A DNA stretch of 19,165 nucleotides from JANMZR01 sp031383555 (GCA_031383555.1 JANMZR010000023.1:1-19165); one strand, 5' to 3'. Counted from the stretch's first letter, positions 6,916 to 15,117 are shown. Notes: generated from the letters alone by a model not told the origin. Translations and numbers: made by a program.

Positions 6916-8106
6916 ATGGAACAAAAATTAAACATCATTAAGCTTTTATTCTATTCTGGTCAATTGACGATTGCAGAATTATCGCAAACTCTACAAAAAA
7001 GTTTACCCAATATGACTAAAATGTTGGAAGAATTGGTAGAAGAAGGGTTTGTTTTAGAAACAGGGCTAGCCCCTTCTACTGGAGGTCGGCGTGCATTAAA
7101 ATATTCCCTAAAAAATGATGCATTTTATATCGTATCGGTATCAATGGATCAATTATTTACTCGTATTGCAATTTTTAACTTGAATAGAGAGCATTTAACT
7201 CAGATTGAAAAATTTGACTTGCCTTTAAAAGATAATGAGAGTGCTTTAGGCCAATTAGTAGATAATATTGAGCAGGTTATAGGGAATTCAGGAATTAGAA
7301 AAAGTAAAATTTTAGGCATTGGTATTGGAATGCCAGGCTTTATTGATGTAAAAAAAGGTATTAACTATTCTTTTCTAAATTACAATAGCCAAACTGAAAG
7401 CATGGTTGAATACATTTCTAATAAGATTGACTTACCTGTTTCTATTGATAACGATTCCAGTTTAATAGCGCTTGCAGAGCAACGATTTGGTATTGCAAAA
7501 GGAACAAATAATACAATGGTTATAAATATGAGTTGGGGTGTTGGTTTAGGTATTTTGATAAATGGTGAATTGTACAGAGGAGATAATGGTTTTGCTGGAG
7601 AGTTTAGCCACATACCACTATTTACAAATAATAAATTGTGTAGTTGTGGAAAAACCGGTTGCTTGGAAACTGAAACATCACTTTTAGTTTTAATTGAGAA
7701 AGCAAAACTGGCCATTCAAGAAGGGAGAAGTTCTAAAATATTGGAAATTGATTTCAATAATATTGAACTTGCTTATAGTAAAATCATAAAATTTGCGATT
7801 GAAGGTGATAGCCTTGCTGTGGAGCTTTTATCAGAAATTGGATATCAAATTGGCAGAGGAATATCTATACTTATTCACTTATTAAACCCTGAGCTAATAG
7901 TGTTAAGTGGTAAAGGAGCAATAGCAGGCCATATTTGGCAAACGCCAATACAGCAAGCATTAAATGAATTTTGTATACCAAGGCTTGCTGCAAATACTAA
8001 AATAAAGATTTCAAATATAGGTTTTGACGCAGAACTTATAGGAGCTGCCTCACTTGTAATTGAAAATATAAACATTGATCGAATTGTGTATAAAATGACC
8101 GCTTAA
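6916..8106 (+). CDS. ROK-family transcriptional regulator
   Basis: A 396-residue protein with an N-terminal winged helix-turn-helix (about 1-65, with wing GGRRALKYSL from 56) fused to a ROK sugar-binding domain. The ROK zinc module is complete: GEFSHIP with His232, then Cys242, Cys244 and Cys249 in CSCGKTGCLE. The kinase-type active-site segment reads IDNDSS with Asp180. True ROK kinases usually have NDAN here and no DNA-binding domain, so this is read as a regulator of the NagC/XylR/Mlc type that senses a sugar or sugar phosphate. A palindrome and -7 box precede it and SusC follows 63 nt downstream on the same strand, so it most likely represses its own operon until an inducer is present. 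The inducer is unknown; xylB 4 kb upstream makes a pentose an option only. The ATG at 6916 gives a full-length helix-turn-helix. Confidence 0.9.
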   Translation: MEQKLNIIKLLFYSGQLTIAELSQTLQKSLPNMTKMLEELVEEGFVLETGLAPSTGGRRALKYSLKNDAFYIVSVSMDQLFTRIAIFNLNREHLTQIEKFDLPLKDNESALGQLVDNIEQVIGNSGIRKSKILGIGIGMPGFIDVKKGINYSFLNYNSQTESMVEYISNKIDLPVSIDNDSSLIALAEQRFGIAKGTNNTMVINMSWGVGLGILINGELYRGDNGFAGEFSHIPLFTNNKLCSCGKTGCLETETSLLVLIEKAKLAIQEGRSSKILEIDFNNIELAYSKIIKFAIEGDSLAVELLSEIGYQIGRGISILIHLLNPELIVLSGKGAIAGHIWQTPIQQALNEFCIPRLAANTKIKISNIGFDAELIGAASLVIENINIDRIVYKMTA

Positions 8107-8169
8107 TTTATATTCAAGAATGGACTGCAAGGTGCAATCCAAATTATTAACAATTTAAATAGATTTTTT

Positions 8170-11100
8170 ATGAAAAAACATCTTACATTTTACAAATTTC
8201 TGTTTTTCATCTTACTTCCATCCTTCTGCCATGCTCAGGCTGTAATGCTAAAAGGGAAAGTCACAGAAGCAAATGGAACGCCACTCTATGGGGTGAATAT
8301 CCTCATAAAGGGTACTAATAAGGGCACCATTTCAAATGAAAAAGGCGAATACGCCATCAATGCCAACAAGGGCAACACTATTATTTTTAGTTATATCGGG
8401 TTTATTGCAAGTGAAATTGTTGTTGGTAATTCAGATGTAGCTAATTTAAGCCTAAAAGCTGATGCCAATGCTCTTAGTGAAGTAGTTGTTACAGCATTAG
8501 GGGTAAAACGGGAAGCCAAAACAATAGGCTATGCAATTCAGCAAATAAAAGGAGAGGATATCACTAAAAGTACCCCTGTTGATATAGCCCAAGGTTTGAT
8601 GGGAAAGGTAGCAGGTTTGCAAATAAACACAAGCAATGGCTTAGATAACGCTTCAAGTAGAATTGTAATCCGTGGAAATAATAGCCTTTTTGGCAATAAC
8701 CAGCCTTTAATTGTGATTGATGGGGCTATTTTAGATAATAAAAGCCTTAGCCAGTCAAATACTGAAAATAGTTTAGGGGGCTACCAAGATTGGGGTAACT
8801 ATCTTAGTTATATGAATATGGACAATGTTCAGGATATTTCCGTATTGAAAGGACCAAATGCTGCTGCACTTTATGGGGCTAGAGGCGCCAATGGGGTATT
8901 ATTAATAACTTCTAAAAAAGGTACTGTCAAAAAAGGAATTGGGTTAGATTATACCATGTCTAACACATTTACTAATGCCTTTAGATTTACCGAAGTTCAA
9001 AATGAATTTGGTGGAGGTTTTGCATCTGCACTCTGGACAGCCGATCCAAAGCTTCCTAAAACAGCTACTGGCGAAAGTTATGTGCCTACATTGTATCCTT
9101 CAAGTTGGGTAGGTAATGCACTTGCTACCAATGGAACTGGTATAGAATCATCACACGGCCCAATTCCGGGCGGCCTTAATACTTGGGATCAGTTTAGCTG
9201 GTATGGTGCAGGGTCGTCTTGGGGTCCGAGATTAGATGGAACAGTAGCCAGATGGTGGAATGGTGAGCTGAGGCCTTATTCTCCGCAACCAAATAACCGA
9301 GAATATATGTTTCAACAAGGTAGCCAAAACACCCATAACCTAGCTTTTTCTGCAGCAAATGATTTTGGTTCAATAAGGCTTTCATCTTCTTTAACAAATA
9401 TGTTTTCACCAGCGCCCAATGTTGGCAGTAAAAATATTAACTTTTCATTAGGGTCAAATATTAAAATTTCTAGGTCGCTAAGTGCTGAAGTATCAGCTGC
9501 TTATAACAATATAAATAGGCTAAATACTCCAGAAATTGGCACAAATAACTCTTGGACAAAATTCATGATATATGGAATGTCTCGAGAATACCAGCCCTTA
9601 GAAAAAGATTTGTATAAAAATGCAGACGGGTCAAAAAATATTTTCCCCGGCTCTTATCCTCATGCTGAATATTCAAGAGATCTTTTTTGGTCAATTTACG
9701 AGCGTAATGAACGATTAATACGAGATGAATTTCTTTCAACCATTAAATTGAATGCCGAAATTACCCCATGGCTCAACGGTTTTGTAAGAACTTCGTTAAA
9801 TTTAATAGGCACAAATTTTGAGAAGAAATTTACTACCACAAATCCTGACAAAATAAATGGAGGCGCATTTGCAAAAACGGTAGCCAAAGACAATGTAGTG
9901 AATAATGACATAATGCTTACTGCTCATAAAGAAAACCTATTTGGTAAAAAATTAAATATAAGTGCCTCAGGTATGTTTAATACTTACTCTAATGGTTCTG
10001 TAGGTATTTCAGGCTCAAATTATGGAACATTTGCAGTACCAAATGTTTACTCGCTTTCTAATTATATTGATATTAATAGAACTTCAATGAAGGAGCAGCG
10101 ATACGATGTGAAGTCTCAAGCACTATTAGGAATTTTAAATTTGAGTTATAATGATTATCTATTTTTAGATATCACTGGACGAAACGACATAAATTCAACA
10201 TTACCAAAAAATAATAATAGCTACTTTTACCCATCAGCCAATGCTGCCTTCATATTTACAGAAGCATTAGGCATGGATAATACCAAAAATGGACTTTCTT
10301 ATGGAAAGGTTAGACTGGCCTATGGTAAAAGCGCCAATGCCACTGAACCTTACCAACTTGATGCTACCTATAATGTGGGTAATTTTGGAGGCCAATCCAC
10401 AAATTCATTTCCTAGCATAATACCACCATATAATTTAAGATTCCAAACTTCAGAATCATTTGAAGCAGGTCTTAGCCTAGGTTTCTTAAAAGATAGAATT
10501 AATGTTGATTTAACCTATTATGATATTTTAGCTGAAAATCAAATACTTCAAGCCGCCTTGCCAGCTTCATCTGGTGCCAATTTGGTAACATTTAACTCAG
10601 GTAAATTGAAAAATAAAGGTATAGAGGCTATAATTAATGCTAATTTGATACGTAGCTCCAAACTAACATGGAATTCAACGCTCAATTTTGCTAGAAATGT
10701 AAATGAAATTGTTGAACTAGCCGATGGTGTAAAAGAGCAATGGCTAGGAGATGTTTTTGGCACATTAGGTGTAGTAATGAAGGTAGCACCTGGTCAAAAA
10801 TATGGGGCTATTTATGGTACTGACTTTTTGTTGGACAAACAAGGTCGTAAGCAAGTTAAAAACATATATGACCCAACTACCAAAGCCGTAATAGGCACAG
10901 AATATCTTATCACAAATGAACAAGTTGAAATTGGAAACGCCATGCCGAAATTTACAGGTGGATGGAACAATTCAATCAAATACCAACGTTTCATGCTTAA
11001 TTTCTTGGTAGATTTTAAAGTAGGTGGTGATATTTACTCAGTTGATCACGCCACAGCTACAGGTAGTGGCCTTACTTTAGAAACACTCAAAGAGCGTAAT

Positions 11101-11532
11101 GGGGGTGGATTACCCTATACTTATCCTGATGGAACTAAAGCCAATCATGGTGTAATATTAGAAGGGTATAATGTCAGCGACGAAAAAGAAAATACTCGTG
11201 TAGTTAATTATCTATATAAATATGGAAATATGTATGCAGGTTGGTCACATCTGAACCGCCCACGAAGTTTATCTGTTTTTGAAAATTCTTGGGCAAAAAT
11301 GCGTGAAGTATCACTTACTTATGATTTACCCGAGATGCTAGCCGCCAAAACTAAGATATTTCAAGGATTATCTTTAACCCTAACTGGTCGTAATTTATTT
11401 TACCTATATTCATCTTTGCCAGATCAGCTTAACCCTGAGGCTATTAATGGAACTGGTAATGCGCAAGGTCTTCAATGGTCTGCTTTTCCAAGTTTCCGAT
11501 CATTAGGTTTTACCATTAGAGCTAGGTTTTAA
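8170..11532 (+). CDS. SusC/RagA-family TonB-dependent outer-membrane transporter
   Basis: A 1120-residue outer-membrane importer. It has a signal peptide (about 1-23, ending CHAQ), a CarboxypepD_reg-like beta-sandwich (about 27-97, starting LKGKVTEANGTPLYGVNI), a TonB box (about 102-110, LSEVVVTAL), then a plug domain to about residue 245 with the characteristic VIRGNNSL, PLIVIDG and GPNAAALYGARGANGVL motifs. The remainder forms the beta-barrel and ends in GFTIRARF with the terminal Phe that barrel proteins use for insertion. SusC proteins pair with SusD lipoproteins as a lidded pore and take energy from TonB/ExbBD. The SusD gene begins 20 nt after the stop. There is no adjacent glycoside hydrolase, peptidase or sulfatase, so the cargo (glycan, peptide or other) cannot be told. 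No N-terminal STN domain is present, so sigma/anti-sigma control is unlikely; the ROK protein is the probable regulator. Confidence 0.95.
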   Translation: MKKHLTFYKFLFFILLPSFCHAQAVMLKGKVTEANGTPLYGVNILIKGTNKGTISNEKGEYAINANKGNTIIFSYIGFIASEIVVGNSDVANLSLKADANALSEVVVTALGVKREAKTIGYAIQQIKGEDITKSTPVDIAQGLMGKVAGLQINTSNGLDNASSRIVIRGNNSLFGNNQPLIVIDGAILDNKSLSQSNTENSLGGYQDWGNYLSYMNMDNVQDISVLKGPNAAALYGARGANGVLLITSKKGTVKKGIGLDYTMSNTFTNAFRFTEVQNEFGGGFASALWTADPKLPKTATGESYVPTLYPSSWVGNALATNGTGIESSHGPIPGGLNTWDQFSWYGAGSSWGPRLDGTVARWWNGELRPYSPQPNNREYMFQQGSQNTHNLAFSAANDFGSIRLSSSLTNMFSPAPNVGSKNINFSLGSNIKISRSLSAEVSAAYNNINRLNTPEIGTNNSWTKFMIYGMSREYQPLEKDLYKNADGSKNIFPGSYPHAEYSRDLFWSIYERNERLIRDEFLSTIKLNAEITPWLNGFVRTSLNLIGTNFEKKFTTTNPDKINGGAFAKTVAKDNVVNNDIMLTAHKENLFGKKLNISASGMFNTYSNGSVGISGSNYGTFAVPNVYSLSNYIDINRTSMKEQRYDVKSQALLGILNLSYNDYLFLDITGRNDINSTLPKNNNSYFYPSANAAFIFTEALGMDNTKNGLSYGKVRLAYGKSANATEPYQLDATYNVGNFGGQSTNSFPSIIPPYNLRFQTSESFEAGLSLGFLKDRINVDLTYYDILAENQILQAALPASSGANLVTFNSGKLKNKGIEAIINANLIRSSKLTWNSTLNFARNVNEIVELADGVKEQWLGDVFGTLGVVMKVAPGQKYGAIYGTDFLLDKQGRKQVKNIYDPTTKAVIGTEYLITNEQVEIGNAMPKFTGGWNNSIKYQRFMLNFLVDFKVGGDIYSVDHATATGSGLTLETLKERNGGGLPYTYPDGTKANHGVILEGYNVSDEKENTRVVNYLYKYGNMYAGWSHLNRPRSLSVFENSWAKMREVSLTYDLPEMLAAKTKIFQGLSLTLTGRNLFYLYSSLPDQLNPEAINGTGNAQGLQWSAFPSFRSLGFTIRARF

Positions 11533-11552
11533 AACTTTAAAAAAAAATAAAA

Positions 11553-13148
11553 ATGAAAAATATACAAAAAATAAAACTATTCGCCTTAATAATATCATCT
11601 GTATTTATACTTTCTTCATGCGAAAAAGATTTTGGTGATATTAATAAATCATGGGACGCCAAAGTGTATGATCCCAACATACCTGCCTTATTTAACAGTA
11701 TTGCAGCAAGTACAGCTGCTCCAAATGGAACTGGCAATCTTTTAACAGCCTGGATTTACCAAAACTCCCAGCTAGCAGCTATGTATGCTGCCACAGGTTT
11801 TAGAATGGATAACTTTTCGGCACTTTATTGGAATAATTATTATGGCTCACTAGCCAATTTTAGAAAACTGGAAGAGTTAATAGATACTGATAAAAATGCT
11901 GCAAATATGACAAATGTAAAGGCCATGGCAAAAACACTAATGGCGTATAACACACTTAAAACTACCTTTATGTATGGCGATATGCCTTATTCAGAAGGTG
12001 GTAAAGCGTTTACTGGAGCTCAATTTTTTCGACCGAAATACGATTCACAAGCCGAAATAGTTAAGGCAGCTTTAACAGATTTGAAATGGGCAGTTGATAA
12101 TTTATCAACAAATGCAAGCCAAGTGAATTTAGGTGCCAAAGAAACAATATTTGCAAATGACGTGACAACTTGGCTGAAATTCGCCAATTCTTTACGACTT
12201 CGTTATGCAGTAAATATTCAAAGGAAAGATGCTGCTTTTGCCAATTCCGTTATTTCTGAAGCTTTGGCAAAGCCTCTTCTAAGCCCCTCTGACAATTTGG
12301 GCCTATATCCAAGTAAAATTTTGAATTATCAAAACGATAGAGGTGGGTGGTATAGGGGCAACTCATATGTGAGAATGGGATCTACCATGTGGTCAGCTAT
12401 GGCTAGTAACGAAAATTCGGACGGATCAGGAATTTATGACTTACGATGCAAAATATTCTTTGAACCTAATAGAGCTGGCAAATGGGCCCCTTTTCCACAA
12501 GCACCCTCTAACTCAACGCCCACAGAAATTGGTAATAGTGTGCCGAATGACCCTTATGATGAATCTCGCTTAAAAGATTATGCAGTAGCTGGGAATTATA
12601 ATTATTCACCCTTAAATTTTTATTATATTGTTGATAGAACAATTCCTCAACTTTTTATCTCGGGTTCTGAAGTAAGTTTCTTGAAAGCAGAAATTTATAA
12701 TAAAGGGTTAGGTGTCGCAGCCGACCAAGCAAAAGCTAAATCATTTTACGTAGAAGGAATTACAGAGTCTGTAAAATTTTGGCATAAAACAGCTAATGGT
12801 TCTAGCGTTTGGGTAGTGAATAAACCAAGTATTGAGCCTACTAAAGAAGATCTTGACAAAATGCTCAATAATGCGGCAATATCTTACAGTGCCAGTCCTG
12901 CTACTGCGATAAATCAGATATATAAACAACACTGGATAGCACTTTTTCATCAACCATTTGAGGCTTGGGATCTTACACGCCGCACCAATTATGCTACCCC
13001 AAATACGCCACTTTTACCTACAAGCCCTGGCTTCAATATGCACAAAATGATTTATCCGCAAAGTGAAATTGATGGGAATTTTACAAACTGGAAATCAATA
13101 ACTGGTGGTACTGATACACAAAGTATGAAACCTTGGTTTATGAATTAA
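11553..13148 (+). CDS. SusD/RagB-family nutrient-binding lipoprotein
   Basis: This 531-residue lipoprotein covers the SusC pore on the cell surface. The signal peptide ends in a lipobox FILSSC with lipidated Cys23; the following EKD is an acidic, surface-export-type start to the mature protein. The Trp/Tyr/Asn-rich stretch SALYWNNYYGSLANFRKLEE and the C-terminal region (EAWDLTRRTNYATP, then YPQSEID) are typical of SusD-like proteins, especially the SusD-like_2 subgroup (PF12771). The TPR-like helices expected for the family are present in the N-terminal half. The start is 20 nt after the SusC stop, in a purely A-rich gap, so the two are translated from one mRNA. A rho-independent terminator follows 54 nt after the stop and ends the operon. 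Ligand class is not predictable from sequence alone. Confidence 0.93.
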   Translation: MKNIQKIKLFALIISSVFILSSCEKDFGDINKSWDAKVYDPNIPALFNSIAASTAAPNGTGNLLTAWIYQNSQLAAMYAATGFRMDNFSALYWNNYYGSLANFRKLEELIDTDKNAANMTNVKAMAKTLMAYNTLKTTFMYGDMPYSEGGKAFTGAQFFRPKYDSQAEIVKAALTDLKWAVDNLSTNASQVNLGAKETIFANDVTTWLKFANSLRLRYAVNIQRKDAAFANSVISEALAKPLLSPSDNLGLYPSKILNYQNDRGGWYRGNSYVRMGSTMWSAMASNENSDGSGIYDLRCKIFFEPNRAGKWAPFPQAPSNSTPTEIGNSVPNDPYDESRLKDYAVAGNYNYSPLNFYYIVDRTIPQLFISGSEVSFLKAEIYNKGLGVAADQAKAKSFYVEGITESVKFWHKTANGSSVWVVNKPSIEPTKEDLDKMLNNAAISYSASPATAINQIYKQHWIALFHQPFEAWDLTRRTNYATPNTPLLPTSPGFNMHKMIYPQSEIDGNFTNWKSITGGTDTQSMKPWFMN

Positions 13149-13202
13149 TAAAAATATCGGGTAAACAGATTGAATTTTAGTTATTTAAAATTGCAATTTT
13201 TA

Positions 13203-13239
13203 AACAGTAGTGGCTTCAGAGTTGCTACTGTTTTTTTTT
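13203..13239 (+). terminator. Rho-independent terminator of the ROK-SusC-SusD operon
   Basis: AACAGTAG (13203-13210) pairs perfectly with CTACTGTT (13225-13232) around a 14-nt loop, followed by a run of nine T (13231-13239). It lies 54 nt past the SusD stop, in the expected orientation. Confidence 0.85.
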
Positions 13240-13281
13240 AGAACCAAAGTCAATAAAACACTAAACATCCCAAAAAGAAAA

Positions 13282-13335
13282 CAACAAAAAATCCTAACTA
13301 ATTGAAAACAAATAGTTAGGATTATTTTTGTACCC
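13282..13335 (-). repeat. Displaced second copy of the tRNA-Leu terminator and tRNA 3' end
   Basis: The 54 bp here match 14883-14937 with only a few differences, all in the hairpin loop and inner stem. Both begin CAACAAAAAATCCTAACTAA and end TTTTTGTACCC. In the right copy GTACCC holds the complement of the last nucleotides of tRNA-Leu; in the left copy the homology stops there and no tRNA follows. The left copy still folds: AATCCTAACTA (13290-13300) pairs with TAGTTAGGATT (13313-13323). It marks the left edge of the accessory region. Confidence 0.75.
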
Positions 13336-13360
13336 CTGTTTTCGTTTCTGGGACACCCAC

Positions 13361-13763
13361 TCAAAAATCGAATAATTCTGCCAAAGCTTTTTGTTCGTCT
13401 TTGAGGTATAGTGTTTTGTTAAATATCTCTTTTGACCAAGGGTGAATTATTCTTATTGACATTATTGTTTTTGCTATATCTATTACTTTTTCTGGACTTA
13501 AATCTGATTTTTTTAGCTTCAATTGTCGTTCCAATTCTTTGTAGATTTTGTATGCCACAAAGGTTATGCAAATATGAGCCTCAATTCTTCGTCTGGCTTT
13601 ATGGAATATCGGTCTTACTCGTAAATCAGTTTTGTTTATTCTTTATTCTAAAGGCCTTTTCGATTTGCCAAAGATGTCCATAGTTTTCCAATACATCCTC
13701 TTTGCTCAAAGTGGTATTGGTGATATACCCTTTTAATCCATCAAGGTTAGGACTAAAGTAGCC
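13361..13763 (-). pseudogene. IS1634-like transposase, 3' remnant with a frameshift
   Basis: Read on the minus strand the sequence encodes the C-terminal end of a DDE transposase. It starts near 13763 with DGLKGYITNT and LENYGHLWQIEKAFRI, continues KTDLRVRPIFHKARRRIEAH and CITFVAYKIYKELERQLKLK, and ends ELFDF at the stop at 13361-13363. DGLKGY, WQIEKAFR, DLRVRPI and RIEAH are conserved in the IS1634/IS4-type group. Everything upstream of DGLKGY, including most of the catalytic core, is gone. The two parts are in different frames, separated by a 7-bp tandem duplication (TTATTCT twice, 13636-13649); removing one copy restores FRINKTDLRVRP. The element is dead. The bases between it and the terminator copy (13336-13360, including GGGACACCC) could hold its terminal inverted repeat, but the other end is missing. 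Confidence 0.85.
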
Positions 13764-13773
13764 TTATTTATGG

Positions 13774-13992
13774 TTGCTGAGGCATTTTACAGTCAATTCT
13801 TTTGCACAAGATCATTTAGGTGAAAAATATGAAATGTATTATGGTACAAAACTAAAGGTAAATTTGCCTCAAAAATATTATGATAACTCTATCACAAAAT
13901 ATAATCCTAATATTTCGGATGAAGAAAAGTTTGTTTTTAGACCTACTAAAAAATTTGTAAAACAAAATGACAGCTTCCCTCTAATTAAATAG
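13774..13992 (+). pseudogene. Unidentified ORF fragment between the IS remnant and higBA
   Basis: An open frame of about 72 codons ends in TAG at 13990-13992. It has no ATG at its beginning; a TTG at 13774 or the first codons after the in-frame stop at 13759-13761 are the only entries. The residues from about position 8 (NSFAQDHLGEKYEMYYG) to the end (KFVKQNDSFPLIK) have a normal coding composition, unlike the antisense ORFs nearby. It looks like the 3' end of a gene whose front was lost where it joins the transposase remnant near 13763. I do not recognise the family. SFAQ could be the end of a signal peptide, but this is weak. It may also be non-coding. Confidence 0.3.
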
Positions 13993-14012
13993 AACACAAA
14001 AATATAGAATTA

Positions 14013-14044
14013 TTTGGTACTTGACACGTTTAGTGTTACATTTG
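14013..14044 (+). promoter_or_regulatory. higBA promoter with embedded operator
   Basis: TTTG (14013-14016), then exactly 20 bp, then TACATTTG (14037-14044): a full match to the Bacteroidota TTTG-N20-TAnnTTTG promoter. The spacer contains the inverted repeat ACAC (14024-14027) and GTGT (14033-14036), a likely HigA operator placed between the boxes. The higB ATG begins 5 nt after the -7 box, at about the expected transcription start. Confidence 0.65.
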
Positions 14045-14048
14045 TTAT

Positions 14049-14327
14049 ATGATTATTAATTATAGATCCGAAGGGTTAGAATTATATGCTACAAAAGGAG
14101 ACCGTTCAAAATTGGCTCCTACCTATATTTCTAAAATTAGACTAAGCCTAACTCGTTTGGATGCAGTTACTAGTCCTGAGCAAATGAATCAGCCAGGATA
14201 TGACTTTCATTCTTTAAAAGGAAATTATAAAGGATATTATGCTGTAAAGGTTTCTGGAAATTGGCGGCTAATATTTCGTTTTGAAAATGAAAATGCTTAC
14301 GATGTAGATTATTTAGACTATCATTAA
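14049..14327 (+). CDS. higB: HigB-type toxin (RelE/ParE superfamily mRNA interferase)
   Basis: This 92-residue protein is the usual size for HigB/YgjN toxins (PF05015). Diagnostic segments are LYATKGDRSKL near the N-terminus, RLSLTRLDAVTSPEQMN in the middle, and the C-terminal block FHSLKGNYKGYYAVKVSGNW and RLIFRFENENAYDVDYLDYH, where WRLIFRF and the final DYLDYH are the family hallmarks. Toxins of this group cleave mRNA on the ribosome during growth arrest, unless held by the antitoxin. Gene order (toxin first, antitoxin 11 nt downstream) is the reversed order typical of higBA. The ATG at 14049 is required to give the family's N-terminus although it almost coincides with the predicted transcription start. 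It is probably auto-repressed through the operator in its promoter. It lies in the accessory region beside tRNA-Leu and next to transposase debris, consistent with horizontal acquisition. Confidence 0.92.
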   Translation: MIINYRSEGLELYATKGDRSKLAPTYISKIRLSLTRLDAVTSPEQMNQPGYDFHSLKGNYKGYYAVKVSGNWRLIFRFENENAYDVDYLDYH

Positions 14328-14338
14328 ACATAAAAAAC

Positions 14339-14668
14339 ATGGCAATATTTAATCCAGCTCACCCAGGTGAGTTAATTAGAGAAACAATAGAAGGTATTCG
14401 TGAAGAAAAGGGTGAAAAGTTAACAATTGAACAAATTGCTAACTTTTTGGGAACCACAAGAAAAACTTTATCAGCTTTAATAAATTGCAAACAAAGTGTT
14501 AGCCCAGAAATGGCCATTAGACTAGAAGCAGGTTTCCCTAACACATCGGCTGAATTTTGGTTAAAGGTTCAAGAAGCTTATGATTTATCATTAGCAAGAC
14601 CAAAAGTAGACATTAGCCGAGTTATACCACTTTGGAAAACTTCAATGGAAATTCAATTAGAAAATTGA
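14339..14668 (+). CDS. higA: HigA-type antitoxin (XRE helix-turn-helix)
   Basis: This 109-residue protein has the HigA signature at both ends: NPAHPGELIRETI at the start and the helix-turn-helix (about 32-70) with IEQIANFLGTTRKTLSALIN as its core, then SPEMAIRLEAGFPNTSAEFWL, diagnostic of the HigA addiction-module antidote family. It should bind and neutralise HigB and, alone or with HigB, repress their shared promoter. The ATG at 14339 lies 11 nt after the higB stop, so the pair is one transcript. The C-terminal tail (ISRVIPLWKTSMEIQLEN) is a little longer than in minimal HigA. All motifs are intact, so the module may be functional. The 214 bp downstream, up to the tRNA terminator, are AT-rich and contain nothing I can identify. 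Confidence 0.92.
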   Translation: MAIFNPAHPGELIRETIEGIREEKGEKLTIEQIANFLGTTRKTLSALINCKQSVSPEMAIRLEAGFPNTSAEFWLKVQEAYDLSLARPKVDISRVIPLWKTSMEIQLEN

Positions 14669-14882
14669 TTATTCTGTATCACAAAACGACAATTAACTAT
14701 CAATTTATTTTATAATATTTAAAAGCTATTTTCTTTAATTCTTACTTGCTCTTTAAATAAATATTGAAAAGCTTAACGTGATTTTTAGTTACTTTTCATC
14801 AAAATATAACGAAAACTTCCTGTTCATTTTTTTATTTTTCAGGAGCAAGAAGATTTTGCAAAATATTCAGTAAAACAATAGT

Positions 14883-14925
14883 CAACAAAAAATCCTAACT
14901 AATTGATAAACAACTAATTAGGATT
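14883..14925 (-). terminator. Rho-independent terminator of tRNA-Leu
   Basis: A 15-bp stem, 14891-14905 with 14911-14925, has 13 Watson-Crick and 2 G-U pairs around a 5-nt loop. In the minus direction it is followed by a T-rich run (complement of 14883-14892). It begins 8 nt after the tRNA 3' end. The 55 bp at 14883-14937 are duplicated at 13282-13335. Confidence 0.85.
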
Positions 14926-14932
14926 ATTTTTG

Positions 14933-15016
14933 TACCCAGAGCCGGAGTCGAACCGGCATGCCAGTGAAGGCGATGGTGTTTGAGACCATTGCGTCTACCA
15001 ATTCCGCCATCTGGGC
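14933..15016 (-). tRNA. tRNA-Leu, anticodon CAA
   Basis: On the minus strand this is an 84-nt class II tRNA. Acceptor arm GCCCAGA pairs with TCTGGGT (G-U at the first pair), followed by discriminator A at 14933. The anticodon stem ATGGT/ACCAT holds loop CTCAAAC, giving anticodon CAA (reads UUG). A long variable arm is present, and the T arm is GCCGG-TTCGACT-CCGGC. The D-arm segment carries the expected AATTGGTAGACGC. The 3' CCA is not encoded and must be added after transcription. A -7 box (15028-15035) precedes it and a strong terminator follows, so it is a single-gene unit. The 3' end is a classic site for element integration, and the duplicated terminator to its left suggests that has happened here. 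Confidence 0.95.
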
Positions 15017-15027
15017 ATTTGCGTGGG

Positions 15028-15035
15028 CAAAGGTA
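15028..15035 (-). promoter_or_regulatory. -7 promoter box of tRNA-Leu
   Basis: On the minus strand the sequence reads TACCTTTG, an exact TAnnTTTG, 11 nt before the first tRNA base. No clear TTTG is found about 20 bp further upstream (GTTT/TTTT only). Confidence 0.6.
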
Positions 15036-15117
15036 GTAATTTTTGGTTAATTGAAAAACTTAAATTTAGATTTTTTTTCTAAAAAGAAATTCTCTATTAT
15101 TTTTTATTTTTCTCTTT

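Noticed and set aside
8121..8140. Small hairpin between the ROK gene and SusC as an attenuator
   Set aside because: The stem (TGGACTGCA/TGCAATCCA) has a mismatch in 9 pairs, a short loop and no T tract; not enough to claim a function.
13432..13683. 83-codon plus-strand ORF with hydrophobic residues
   Set aside because: It is antisense to the transposase remnant, whose minus-strand motifs (WQIEKAFR, DLRVRPI, RIEAH) are specific.
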